NCBI GenBank assembly: GCA_002307185.1
Contig: DBTT01000026.1
Coordinates: forward strand, 62,001-126,000
DNA from: Bacteroidales bacterium UBA1309
GTDB taxonomy: Bacteria > Bacteroidota > Bacteroidia > Bacteroidales > Dysgonomonadaceae
Direction of reading: 5' to 3'
DNA length: 64,000 nt
Program-made: the position numbers and the translations under genes
Notes under the pieces: generated by a model
What the model was told of the DNA's origin: nothing
Seen by the model: the letters and a program-made list of their open reading frames with translations, nothing else
Databases searched by the model: none
Shown here: positions 52,569-62,116 of the stretch, one piece after another
Numbering within the stretch: the first letter of the stretch is position 1
Layout of the letters: each line of letters starts with the position of its first letter

Positions 52569-55500
52569 ATGAAAAAAAAGCATACGTGCAAGAGAATTCG
52601 AGAAATAGCGTTCATCTGTTTTTCGCTTTTACTCTTTTTATTTGTGACAAATCTGAGTGCGCAGACCAATGCGCCGATGAGGAGGCCCGTGTCCCCGCAG
52701 CAGCCAATGTACTTGATCCATATTGACACATGGAATTATCCCGACCCTAAAAAAATAATAGAGCTTATTCCTGCCGACATAAGGCCTTATGTGGTGATGA
52801 ATATTTCCCTGTCGATAAGCCATGATGTGACAACGAGCCGGTTTAAGGTTGCGGAATATGGTTATGAGATTGCGAAGTCGTGGTTGCGGGTATGTGCCGA
52901 AAATCAGATGTGGGCCACTGTACAGCCATCGAGCGGGGGATTTTGTCAGTTCTCGGATTCTGACTTGAGTGTTTATGAAGAATTTTTCAGGGACTTCCCC
53001 AACTTCATAGGCTTTAATTATGCAGAACAATTTTGGGGCTATGACGATGCTAGCGACCCGCTGTCTGCCAAATGGACTGACCGCATGGCTCATTTTGCAA
53101 ACCTGCTAAAGGTGTGCGACAAATACGGAGGCTACCTGGTTGTGAGCTGGTGCACCAACCAGTGGGGGGCGGCGATCAATCCTATTGCCATGCTGAAGAG
53201 GAATCCGGCTTTTGCGGCAGCATGCAGGGATTACTCCAAGAACTATATCTTGTGCGAGAAATACACGCAGGAATCATATATTTCAGACATGGAGAGTACG
53301 TGCTTGGGAGCATATTTGTCTGGCTATAGTGGCCAATATGGCATACGCTACGACGATACCGGCTGGACGGATGCCAATGGCGAACATAGTAATTTCACCA
53401 TGGCCACCGGTTTGGCCGCCCACCTCGAGCACATAATGCTTACTGGGCAAACAGTGATAGACGGCCCGGAACTGATTTGGACACAATGCTTCAAGGAGAC
53501 TGCAGCTTCCGCCACAAGTGATGGGTTTACCAGGCGAAACTGGGCGACTTACCCTCAATTCGACAATGTGAGCCTTGATGTTTTTAGAAAACTCATAGAT
53601 GGCACCGTGCGCATACCCACCAGGAAAGAAGTGATAGACAGGACTAAAGTCGCCATAATCAACGATGTCAATTCCGGTGACAACAGCGAAACTTATAGTT
53701 CGCCCCAAACCTTGTCCGAAGGACTTTACAGAATGGATGGCGACGGCAATTATGAATACAACAAAACTTTTTTCAAAAAGACAGGACGGTATCCTACCAT
53801 CCCTACCGTATATAAACTGGAGGATGCCGATGCAAATTCATTCCAGCTAAAGATAAACAGGTCGGACTATGGCAGCAGGTGGCCCGACATAGCGAGCAAG
53901 ACCTCTGAGCTGGACCAGCTTTTCCCGCAAGAATACACGGGTAACTTGTATGCCGGCAGGCATGAAAACGGGTGGGTTACCTACAACCCTTACAAGACAG
54001 GGGAAACCGCCTCTGCTTGTATTCCATTCAAGTATAATACATGTGATAGCATGAAGCTTACTTATTCCCAATATAGTGCTGGAGTTGTAAAGGAGTTCCC
54101 GGATAAAATAACTTTCTATCTGAACAACTATGATAATGTGCTGGATACCGGTCTAAAGAACGACACCATTCGGATTTACGGGTGTTCCAGCGAGCCTGCC
54201 TACACCAGCGTGGATCGAGGCAAGGCCCAGGCTAGCGTAATCTCAAAGGGTTGGGAAGACGGTGTTCTCACCTTGGTAGTGAAGCACAACGGCGCTTTGG
54301 ATCTTACTATTAACTGTTCTGGGACAGCGACAAACAGATTAACCGCGTTTACACCCTCCTCCATCATTGTTCCCCGGAAACCCGATTTATACACAGGCTC
54401 CAGGCAGAATGAGTTCGAATGTGCTGACTACAAGAATATTTCCAGTGTTATTTCCGGCGGATACAATGGGACTGTCCGGAAATACACAGGGCAAGGCTAT
54501 GTCATATTGGGCACTAACGCCAACGCTTCCCTTCGCGACACAGTAAGTGTGCTTAAGAAGGGATCCTACAAACTTCAAATCAGATATATGGTTACTTCGG
54601 GCGATGTCAATTCGTTAGATTTGTATGTAAACGATTCAAAAATTTCGACGCCAACTTTTGTGAAAACGGCAAGCAGCGGTGAGTGGGGAATCTATACACA
54701 ATACGTCGTCCTCGATGAAGGATACAATAAGGTAATGCTAAAATCCAACAAGGCAGCTACTTATACCATGTACCTTGATAATTTTGTTGTTTCTGGGGAT
54801 GATGCTGGCAGGATGTATGACTTTTCATCCGATGAACCCGCCCAATCAGCAAGTGTCCCTGCCGCTCAATTCGTTTCGGTGAAAAGTGGCTCGGCCGGAG
54901 TGGTTGCGTACACCGATGGCAATGGGCAAACAAGCAATTGCTTTAAGGCCTATTCCGCGGGATCCTCAAACGCCACGGGGGTTGCTGATCTGGAATTGTT
55001 TTCGGCGAATGCTTCGGATTATTATGTGGTCTGGAAAGAATATTACGGGACGGCGGGTGCGCTCAAAGGTATTTTGATGAGAGGCACAGGCTCGTCATCG
55101 TATGCTGGCGGCATGAAGAAAGGCTACCTGTTTACATCCCAGGATAACGCCGACAACACAGTATCCCTTAAGTCGTACATCGTCGGGGAAACAGGTATCT
55201 CCGAAAAAACAGCCTTTACCACCAGCCTTCATGTTCAGGCAGGGCAGCCTTGCTGGTATCGCGCGAGGGCACTGGGTTCCCAATTTGTTTTTGAATGCTC
55301 CTCTGACAGCATCAACTGGGTAGGTGCAAATACGACAACATTTACCGACAGTGCTTATGTTTCAGGAGCAACGCAACTGGTCTGGGGTTTGAATTCAGCC
55401 AATTATGATTGGGTGATGGACAATATAGCCTCTTTCACAGGAAACATTTCGGCATCTCAATTCTCGTTGAGCGGATTCACCTATGTCCATAATTTCGGCC

Positions 55501-56657
55501 CCTCGGAGAGCAAGGCTGTAACGGTTTCGGGAAGTTCTTTGACGAGCAACATGCTGGTTGCCGCATCCGCTAATTTCGAAGTGTCGCTGGATGCAAGTTC
55601 AGGATACACTTCCTCCATTACTTTACCCCAGAGCGCGGGCAATATCCCTGCTTCTACCCTGTATGTGAGGCTGAAGACAGGTTTGGGGATAAATAATTAT
55701 GCAGGTGAACTACTAATCAGTTCCGACGGGATATTTGACCGCAAGATAGATTTGGCAGGAAGCGTTTCACCCGAATCGGTTAGCAAGATGTATGATTTCT
55801 CCAACGATGTTGCTACAACTAGTGCAACCACTCCTCCAGCCTTGAATACTTCAATTGGTACTGGAAACACGGCCACGGCTGGTGTCGTTAGTTACACTGA
55901 TGCTTCCGACATCACAAGCAATGTATTGAAACCTTATAGCGGCGGGAATCGGAATGCTACCGGAGCCATTGACCTGAATTTGTTCTCTTCGAAAAGTACC
56001 GACTATTCGGTAACATGGAAACAATGCGTGAATGCAGGGAAAGATTACAAAGCCGGAGTCTTGCTTAGGGGCGATCCTTCTAAAATTGGTGACGACGCAA
56101 CGGGATATGTGAATGGCATAATGCAGGGGTATCTCTTCATCGTTTACTCGAAAACATCGGGAGGTTCGGAGTTCCGTATCTATAAATCGACCTCGACATT
56201 CAATGCTCTTTCGATGCTTGTAAACACAGGTGTGAGTGGTTTAATCCCCTCAACCAACCAAGCTGTTTGGTATAGGGCTTCAGTGTCGGGATCTTCCCTC
56301 GTTGCATTGAAACTTGAATATTCCGCCGACAGCATCACGTGGAAAACCGGATCCACGGTAAATGATAGTTCTAATCCGTTCGCTTTGGGTTCCACGCAGT
56401 TTGTTTGGGGCTTGGGTGTTGCAAATGTTGACTTTTATGTAGATAATATAACATTTTATGGTATTGAAGACGCCACCCTTTCCGGAATTGAAGCTCCTGT
56501 TGATTTATATGATGGCGTTACTGTCATCTTTTCGGAATATTACACAATTACAGGGCAAAGAATTTCTAATAGTAAGAATAACCTGAAAGGTTTCTATATT
56601 GTAAAGAATGTGATGTCGAATGGCAAAGTTGTAACTGAAAAAGTGTATATTCGTTAG
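52569..56657 (+). CDS. GH98 endo-acting glycoside hydrolase with duplicated C-terminal beta-sandwich (paralogue 2)
   Basis: The 1362-residue secreted protein has a GH98 catalytic domain close to paralogue 1: MRRPVSPQQPMYLIHIDTWN, E153 (NYAEQFWGYDD), D262 (GIRYDDTGW) and E301 (IDGPELIW). A GH98 C-terminal region runs to about 600 and a CBM-like module (ECADYKNI to YLDNFVVSG) to about 745. It then differs. Two copies of a domain of about 210 residues (about 748-957 and 1073-1299) each begin MYDFS(S/N)D and end VWGLN/G...N.D.VMDNI-type, separated by an Ig-like domain of about 110 residues. The tail EYYTITGQRI...KGFYIVKN resembles paralogue 1. It probably cuts the backbone of decorated xylan at the cell surface. 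Confidence 0.9.
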   Translation: MKKKHTCKRIREIAFICFSLLLFLFVTNLSAQTNAPMRRPVSPQQPMYLIHIDTWNYPDPKKIIELIPADIRPYVVMNISLSISHDVTTSRFKVAEYGYEIAKSWLRVCAENQMWATVQPSSGGFCQFSDSDLSVYEEFFRDFPNFIGFNYAEQFWGYDDASDPLSAKWTDRMAHFANLLKVCDKYGGYLVVSWCTNQWGAAINPIAMLKRNPAFAAACRDYSKNYILCEKYTQESYISDMESTCLGAYLSGYSGQYGIRYDDTGWTDANGEHSNFTMATGLAAHLEHIMLTGQTVIDGPELIWTQCFKETAASATSDGFTRRNWATYPQFDNVSLDVFRKLIDGTVRIPTRKEVIDRTKVAIINDVNSGDNSETYSSPQTLSEGLYRMDGDGNYEYNKTFFKKTGRYPTIPTVYKLEDADANSFQLKINRSDYGSRWPDIASKTSELDQLFPQEYTGNLYAGRHENGWVTYNPYKTGETASACIPFKYNTCDSMKLTYSQYSAGVVKEFPDKITFYLNNYDNVLDTGLKNDTIRIYGCSSEPAYTSVDRGKAQASVISKGWEDGVLTLVVKHNGALDLTINCSGTATNRLTAFTPSSIIVPRKPDLYTGSRQNEFECADYKNISSVISGGYNGTVRKYTGQGYVILGTNANASLRDTVSVLKKGSYKLQIRYMVTSGDVNSLDLYVNDSKISTPTFVKTASSGEWGIYTQYVVLDEGYNKVMLKSNKAATYTMYLDNFVVSGDDAGRMYDFSSDEPAQSASVPAAQFVSVKSGSAGVVAYTDGNGQTSNCFKAYSAGSSNATGVADLELFSANASDYYVVWKEYYGTAGALKGILMRGTGSSSYAGGMKKGYLFTSQDNADNTVSLKSYIVGETGISEKTAFTTSLHVQAGQPCWYRARALGSQFVFECSSDSINWVGANTTTFTDSAYVSGATQLVWGLNSANYDWVMDNIASFTGNISASQFSLSGFTYVHNFGPSESKAVTVSGSSLTSNMLVAASANFEVSLDASSGYTSSITLPQSAGNIPASTLYVRLKTGLGINNYAGELLISSDGIFDRKIDLAGSVSPESVSKMYDFSNDVATTSATTPPALNTSIGTGNTATAGVVSYTDASDITSNVLKPYSGGNRNATGAIDLNLFSSKSTDYSVTWKQCVNAGKDYKAGVLLRGDPSKIGDDATGYVNGIMQGYLFIVYSKTSGGSEFRIYKSTSTFNALSMLVNTGVSGLIPSTNQAVWYRASVSGSSLVALKLEYSADSITWKTGSTVNDSSNPFALGSTQFVWGLGVANVDFYVDNITFYGIEDATLSGIEAPVDLYDGVTVIFSEYYTITGQRISNSKNNLKGFYIVKNVMSNGKVVTEKVYIR

Positions 56658-56697
56658 GCGAATACTTATTGTCATCTTAAATTCCTTGATAAAAGGA

Positions 56698-56750
56698 GCA
56701 GTATCCAGCCATTACAACCGATCTTTGGATGTAATGGTGTGCTGTTTTTA
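56698..56750 (+). terminator. Intrinsic terminator after the second GH98 gene
   Basis: CCATTACA (56709-56716) pairs with TGTAATGG (56730-56737), with outer AGCA/TGCT pairing, and the stem is followed by TTTTTA. GH115 begins about 30 bases later, so this may reduce read-through and not fully stop it. Confidence 0.72.
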
Positions 56751-56779
56751 GTGCTAATAAATGTAATGATTTCATACGT

Positions 56780-59437
56780 ATGATAACAAAAGTAAATCAG
56801 GTGTTTGTGTCCAGGCGAATTCTTTTTTTTGTATTCCTGAATTTATCGGTAACTGTATTAGGCTTTTCTCAAGATTTAACTTGGTTCGGAAAACCCATAG
56901 TTGTGGATAGGCCTGAGTCTGTTGATGACTTTCCTATTGCAGAGGGCAGGCAATTGAAAGCCTCAATCCGTTATGATGTAGCTAATGAATCTCGTGGCGT
57001 CATTCGTGCTATTGGGGATCTCCAAAACGATATAGACAGCGTCACTGGAGTAAAGCCGCCTCTCTTTACCACAGAGCCACCGTTTGCATACGAAATAATA
57101 ATTGGCACAGTAGGAAATAGTAGGTTGATCGATCAACTGGTTTCTTCGAAGAAGCTCGATGTGGAAAATATCAAGGGGAAATGGGAAACATTTGTAATAG
57201 AAACGATTAAAAACCCTAAGCCGGGAGTAAAGCAATGCCTTGTTATTGCAGGGAGTGACAAACGTGGAACTATATACGGAGTATATGAATTGTCGCGCCA
57301 ATTAGGCATTTCCCCTTGGTATTGGTGGGCCGATGTTCCGGCAAAAAAACGAACGAGCGCTTATGTCTCACAAGGCCGCTATTTTTCAGGAGAGCCGAAG
57401 GTTAAATACCGCGGTATCTTTATCAATGACGAAAATCCATCCATGCAACGCTGGGCAAGGGCGAAATTTGGGGGGATGAACAGTAAAATGTATTCCCGCA
57501 TGTTCGAATTGATGTTGCGACTAAAGGCAAACTACCTGTGGCCTGGAATGTGGGGTTCATTCACCGAATACAATCCGGGTGTGCCTCTTCTGAAAAATGA
57601 AAAGGGAGAGTATGAGGGCAATTCTTTTAACGAGGATGATCCCGAAAATCCCCGCTTGGCCGATGAATATGGTATTGTTATGGGTACATCCCATCACGAG
57701 CCGATGCAGCGTTCCCAACAGGAATGGATACGCAACAAGCAAAATTATGGTAATGGCGAGTGGAACTACATGACAAACAAGGACGGGATTCAGAAATTCT
57801 TTAGGGAAGGCATTGAAAATACCAAAAATTACGAAAGCTTGATTACCATGGGGATGAGAGGCGATGACGACAAGCCAATGAAAGATGCTGGAAGTGCTGA
57901 AGCCAATTTCAAGATACTGGAAGGAATCATGAAAGACCAAAGGAAAATCATTGAGGAGGTTACAGGAAAGCCCGCATCAAAAACGCCACAGGTATGGACT
58001 CTTTACAGCGAGGTGTTGGAATATTATGACCAAGGAATGAAAGTGCCTGATGATATGATAATTCTCTTATGTAACGATAACTGGGGAAATGTGCGCCGAT
58101 TGCCCGAACTAAAAGGAAAACGCCATCCCGGTGGATACGGCATGTATTACCACGTTGCATACTACGGCGCGCCCCGTGCTTCCAAATGGCTTAATGTGAG
58201 CCAGATTCCGAAAATGTGGGAACAACTTCAACTCACCTACGACTATGGAGTGGACAAAATATGGATTCTCAATGTGGGAGACTTGAAACCATGTGAATAT
58301 ACGATGGATTTCTTCTTAAATATGGCATGGAATCCAAAATCTTTCAATCAAAACAATCTGTATGAGTATTCGCAGCGTTTTTGTGCCGAACAATTTGGCG
58401 AAGAATATGCAAAAGAAGCTGCCGTAATATTGAACACGTACTGCAAATATGCTGCTCGGGTTACACCAGAAATGCTCGATAGCCGAACTTATAACCTTGA
58501 TGATGGTGAATTCAAGATGGTCAGGGACGAATTTCTCGCCCTCGAAGCCCGTGCACTTCGGCAATTCATCGATATTCCCAAGGACTATAAGGATACTTAC
58601 AAAGAAATCGTCTTGTTTCCGGTGCAAGCAATGGCAAATCTCTACGATCTTTATTATTCAGTAGCTATGAACAGTAAGCTCTCCTCCAACAAGGATATGG
58701 CCGCAAATGACTGGGCTGATCGTGCTGAGTATTGTTTTAAAAGAGATTCTATTCTTTGTGCGGATTACAACCTTAATATTGCCGGTGGAAAATGGAACCA
58801 TATGATGGATCAGGTACACATAGGCTACACTACTTGGCATCCGCCAGTCCAAAACGTAATCCCTAAATTGGTGCGGGTTGAACCCAGAGAAGCAAAAACG
58901 GGTGGTTATGTCTTCGTGGAGAAAAACAACGTTGTAGTGATGGAAGCAGAACACTATTTTGATTTGAAAAATGCCTCTAAGGCAAGTTGGACTGTCGTGC
59001 CCGATATGGGCAGGACGCTTTCGGGAATCGCACTGTTTCCTTACAACCAAATGGTAGATGGCGCATCAATATCCTACAAGATGAAATTAGACTCCAAGTC
59101 CAAAACTGTTAAAATTCGATTGATACTCAACAGCACCATGCCTTTCAAGAAAGGAGGTCATAGCCTTGCTGCTCGTTTCGACGGTGGAGAGGAAAAAAAG
59201 ATAAATATCAATTCCGATTTGGTGTGGGGAAATCATTATACAAAAATGTACCCCACGGGAGCCGCGCGCATCAATGAAAAGGAAATGACGCTTATGCTTC
59301 CTGAAAGCTCAGATGGAACATATACGTTAACTCTGAGTCCGCTCGATCCGGGGATTCTTTTTTACAAGGTGATAGTGGACTGCGGAGGATACGAGAAGTC
59401 TTATCTTCATATGATCGAGAGTCCTGTGCATCGATAG
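56780..59437 (+). CDS. GH115 alpha-glucuronidase (xylan 4-O-methyl-glucuronidase type)
   Basis: The 885-residue protein has a signal peptide (RRILFFVFLNLSVTVLGFSQ). An N-terminal domain ends in GTIYGVYELSRQLGISPWYWWADVPA. The barrel carries the family motifs KYRGIFINDENPSM, LKANYLWPGMWGSF, MGTSHHEPMQRSQQEW, TMGMRGDDDKPM and LCNDNWGNVRRLP, plus GGYGMYYHVAYYGAPRASKWLN and TYDYGVDKIWILNVGDLKP. A helical domain and a C-terminal beta domain follow (VVMEAEHYFDLKNAS). GH115 removes glucuronic acid or its 4-O-methyl form from internal and terminal xylose, clearing side chains for the backbone enzymes. Length and order are normal. Confidence 0.95.
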   Translation: MITKVNQVFVSRRILFFVFLNLSVTVLGFSQDLTWFGKPIVVDRPESVDDFPIAEGRQLKASIRYDVANESRGVIRAIGDLQNDIDSVTGVKPPLFTTEPPFAYEIIIGTVGNSRLIDQLVSSKKLDVENIKGKWETFVIETIKNPKPGVKQCLVIAGSDKRGTIYGVYELSRQLGISPWYWWADVPAKKRTSAYVSQGRYFSGEPKVKYRGIFINDENPSMQRWARAKFGGMNSKMYSRMFELMLRLKANYLWPGMWGSFTEYNPGVPLLKNEKGEYEGNSFNEDDPENPRLADEYGIVMGTSHHEPMQRSQQEWIRNKQNYGNGEWNYMTNKDGIQKFFREGIENTKNYESLITMGMRGDDDKPMKDAGSAEANFKILEGIMKDQRKIIEEVTGKPASKTPQVWTLYSEVLEYYDQGMKVPDDMIILLCNDNWGNVRRLPELKGKRHPGGYGMYYHVAYYGAPRASKWLNVSQIPKMWEQLQLTYDYGVDKIWILNVGDLKPCEYTMDFFLNMAWNPKSFNQNNLYEYSQRFCAEQFGEEYAKEAAVILNTYCKYAARVTPEMLDSRTYNLDDGEFKMVRDEFLALEARALRQFIDIPKDYKDTYKEIVLFPVQAMANLYDLYYSVAMNSKLSSNKDMAANDWADRAEYCFKRDSILCADYNLNIAGGKWNHMMDQVHIGYTTWHPPVQNVIPKLVRVEPREAKTGGYVFVEKNNVVVMEAEHYFDLKNASKASWTVVPDMGRTLSGIALFPYNQMVDGASISYKMKLDSKSKTVKIRLILNSTMPFKKGGHSLAARFDGGEEKKININSDLVWGNHYTKMYPTGAARINEKEMTLMLPESSDGTYTLTLSPLDPGILFYKVIVDCGGYEKSYLHMIESPVHR

Positions 59438-59997
59438 TGACAGTTCCGCTTCTTATTGGATATAGCTTTATGTTTACTCAATATGATATGTTGGTGGGGT
59501 TTATGTAGGTGTGAAAACCATCTATATCAAAGTGGCCTTATTTTATGAATTTTCTGAAGATCTTTTTGTCTCGTTTGCCTTTTATTGTCGGGTTCTTGCG
59601 ATGATCAATCAGCATTAAATTCCAAAGCCCGATTCGTCTTATATTTTGATATTCGAATAAGATATTTACCAGCCTGCTTGGTCGAATATGCCACTTTTTT
59701 ATGCTTATGGAACGAATAGAAATAAATATGTAACATATTTGAATATCTTGTTACGTAATCAAATGAATGAGAAACATTTCTATTGCTTGAATTAAAGCTA
59801 CGTTTGTATATTTGCGATGCTTGAATTTTGTACCATGAATGGCTCTACTTTTCATATTTCAATCTCATAAATTCAAGGAAAATTCATTCGCCATATTGAT
59901 GATGGGAGATAAGCCCGTCGCCTCATAGGTATAGATGATGGTAGCGCATTTCAAACAAGGCATCTCGTGATGTGGACAACAAATTGCTTAATATATA
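59438..59997. other. Gene-free interval before the GH43 gene
   Basis: About 560 A+T-rich bases with no credible reading frame. It contains a candidate promoter at 59783-59814 for GH43. No clear terminator for GH115 was seen. Confidence 0.55.
59783..59814 (+). promoter_or_regulatory. Candidate promoter upstream of GH43
   Basis: TATATTTG (59807-59814) matches TAnnTTTG, and TACGTTTG (59799-59806) overlaps as a second match. TTG at 59783-59785 and 59787-59789 lie 21 and 17 bases upstream of the first. It suggests that GH43 can be transcribed separately from the upstream PUL genes, with a leader of about 180 bases. Confidence 0.5.
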
Positions 59998-61737
59998 ATG
60001 ATGGAAAAAATTAATCTTAAACTTAGTCTTCTAATCGCCTTTATGGCCGTTTTCACAACACACCAATCAGGAGTAGCACAGGTTGCGAAAAACAACAAGA
60101 ACAACCCGCTATTTACCAAGTTTGTTTATCAAGGGGATGACCGCGTATATAACGATAACCCACTTTCAGAGGGTGAATTCTATTCTCCTATTCTCCAAGG
60201 CTGTTATCCTGACCCGAGCATAACACGAAAGGGTAATGACTATTATTTGGTCAATTCTTCTTTTTCGATGTTTCCCGGTGTTCCTATTTTTCATTCCACC
60301 GATCTGGTCAATTGGAAACAGATAGGGCATGTGCTTGATCGGACATCTCAGCTAAAGGTTCAGACTGCTGGTGTTAGTGCGGGAATTTATGCTCCAGATA
60401 TTAAATATAATCCCTATAACGACACATTCTACATGATTACCACCCAGATAGCTTCTGGAATGGGCAACATGGTGGTGAAGACAAAAGACCCGCTCAAAGG
60501 ATGGAGCGACCCTGTCAAATTGAAATTTGCTGGTATTGACCCTGCTATCTTCTTTGATGACAATGGAAAGGCTTACATCGTACACAACGATGCTCCTGAC
60601 AAGGGAAAAGAACTCTACAACGGACATCGCGTGATTAAAATATGGGAATATGACTTGAATACGGACCAAGTGATTCCCGGAACGGACAAGATCATCGTTG
60701 ACGGAGGTGTGGATATTAAAAAGAAACCGATATGGATCGAAGGACCTCATATGTATAAGAAAAATGGCTTATATTATCTGATGTGCGCTGAAGGCGGTAC
60801 TGGAGGATGGCACAGTGAAGTTGTATTCGTGGGAGACAATCCCAAAGGTCCGTTTATTCCTTCGGGCAACAATCCGATCCTGACCCAAAGATATTTTACC
60901 GGCAAACGTACAAACCAAGTGGATTGGGCAGGCCATGCGGATCTTGTTGAGGGACCCGATGGTAAATATTATGGTGTTTTTCTAGCTATTCGTCCTAACG
61001 ATAAAGGCCTGGTGAATACTGGACGCGAAACATTTATTTTACCGGTTGACTGGACAGGTAAGTTTCCTGTATTTGAAAACGGGCTTGTTCCGCTTGAACC
61101 GAAATTGAAGACTCCCAAAGGCGTTGTAAACCGTACAGGTCAGAATGGTTTTTTTCCTAACGGCAATTTTACATTCACCGAGAATTTCACTGTTCCTGAC
61201 TTAGATTTTAGGTGGGTTGCGATGAGAGGCCCGCGCGAAGAATTCATCTCAGTAAATCCCAAGTCGGGAGGATTGCAGATAGCTCCTTTCCCTGTGAGCA
61301 TCAAAGAGGTGAAACCTATTTCTTGTCTTTTCCACAGGCAGCAGCATAAAAATTTCACTGCGACCACGACGCTTAATTATAAGCCAAAGCTAGAGACTGA
61401 TTTGGCGGGTCTTGTTTGTTACCAGTCCGAAAGGTTTAATTATGTTTTTGGTATTACCCGAAAGGATAAGGACTCTTATATTGTTCTACAAAGAACAGAA
61501 AAGGGAAATTCAGTGATTCTTGCCAGCGAAAAGGTCGATGTTGCGAAACCCATTCAATTGCAAGTCGTAGCGAAGGGTGATGTCTATAGCTTTAACTATT
61601 CGGCAAATGGAAGTGAATTTAAGAATTTGGGTGGAACAGTCTCCGGGGACATTCTTTCTACCAATGTGGCAGGTGGATTTACTGGAAGTTTGATTGGCTT
61701 ATATGCCACCTCAATGAATGATGCTATACCTAAATAA
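59998..61737 (+). CDS. GH43 arabinofuranosidase/xylosidase
   Basis: The 579-residue secreted protein has the five-bladed GH43 propeller. Its base is D72 (GCYPDPSITRKG), the pKa-modulating residue D181 (GIDPAIFFDD) and the acid E248 (WIEGPHMYKKNG). WAGHADLVEGPDGKYYGVFLAIR is also typical. From about residue 390 a concanavalin-type beta-sandwich follows (FRWVAMRGPREEFISV, GGFTGSLIGLYAT), as in the xylosidase/arabinofuranosidase branch. It should remove arabinose or xylose from xylan oligosaccharides. Which sugar it takes cannot be decided by eye. Either of the first two Met codons could be the start. Confidence 0.92.
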   Translation: MMEKINLKLSLLIAFMAVFTTHQSGVAQVAKNNKNNPLFTKFVYQGDDRVYNDNPLSEGEFYSPILQGCYPDPSITRKGNDYYLVNSSFSMFPGVPIFHSTDLVNWKQIGHVLDRTSQLKVQTAGVSAGIYAPDIKYNPYNDTFYMITTQIASGMGNMVVKTKDPLKGWSDPVKLKFAGIDPAIFFDDNGKAYIVHNDAPDKGKELYNGHRVIKIWEYDLNTDQVIPGTDKIIVDGGVDIKKKPIWIEGPHMYKKNGLYYLMCAEGGTGGWHSEVVFVGDNPKGPFIPSGNNPILTQRYFTGKRTNQVDWAGHADLVEGPDGKYYGVFLAIRPNDKGLVNTGRETFILPVDWTGKFPVFENGLVPLEPKLKTPKGVVNRTGQNGFFPNGNFTFTENFTVPDLDFRWVAMRGPREEFISVNPKSGGLQIAPFPVSIKEVKPISCLFHRQQHKNFTATTTLNYKPKLETDLAGLVCYQSERFNYVFGITRKDKDSYIVLQRTEKGNSVILASEKVDVAKPIQLQVVAKGDVYSFNYSANGSEFKNLGGTVSGDILSTNVAGGFTGSLIGLYATSMNDAIPK

Positions 61738-61854
61738 CTTACATATACCGCACAGCATGATTTATTGAACACCCAATTCAACGGTGTGTCTTATTTCATG
61801 GCAATTAGGTGTTTTGAGCGTGTGTTTTATTAGTGATTTGTTACTGGTGGTTCA

Positions 61855-61879
61855 GAAGAGGCCTGGAAAAGGCCTCTTC
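61855..61879 (+). terminator. Hairpin after the GH43 gene
   Basis: GAAGAGGCC (61855-61863) and GGCCTCTTC (61871-61879) form a perfect 9-bp stem with a seven-base loop, about 115 bases after the stop. Only a weak T tract follows. The remaining interval 61738-62116 shows no gene. Confidence 0.6.
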
Positions 61880-62116
61880 TTGAATGACAAGCCTCTGAAA
61901 AGATGCTTTTCACCTATACAGAAAATAGTTTGATAATCTAATGCCTTTAAAAATAAATGCTTCATTGATTTCTAAAGTGGTAGTCTCTGAATCTATGTTT
62001 TCAAAAGTAGTGTTCAATTTCAATTGCGAAATACATATGTTTTTTTTATTACTAGTTGTTTGCAATCTGAATGTTGCACTAACTGTTTCCGAAGTGTTGT
62101 TCACGCCATGTATGAT

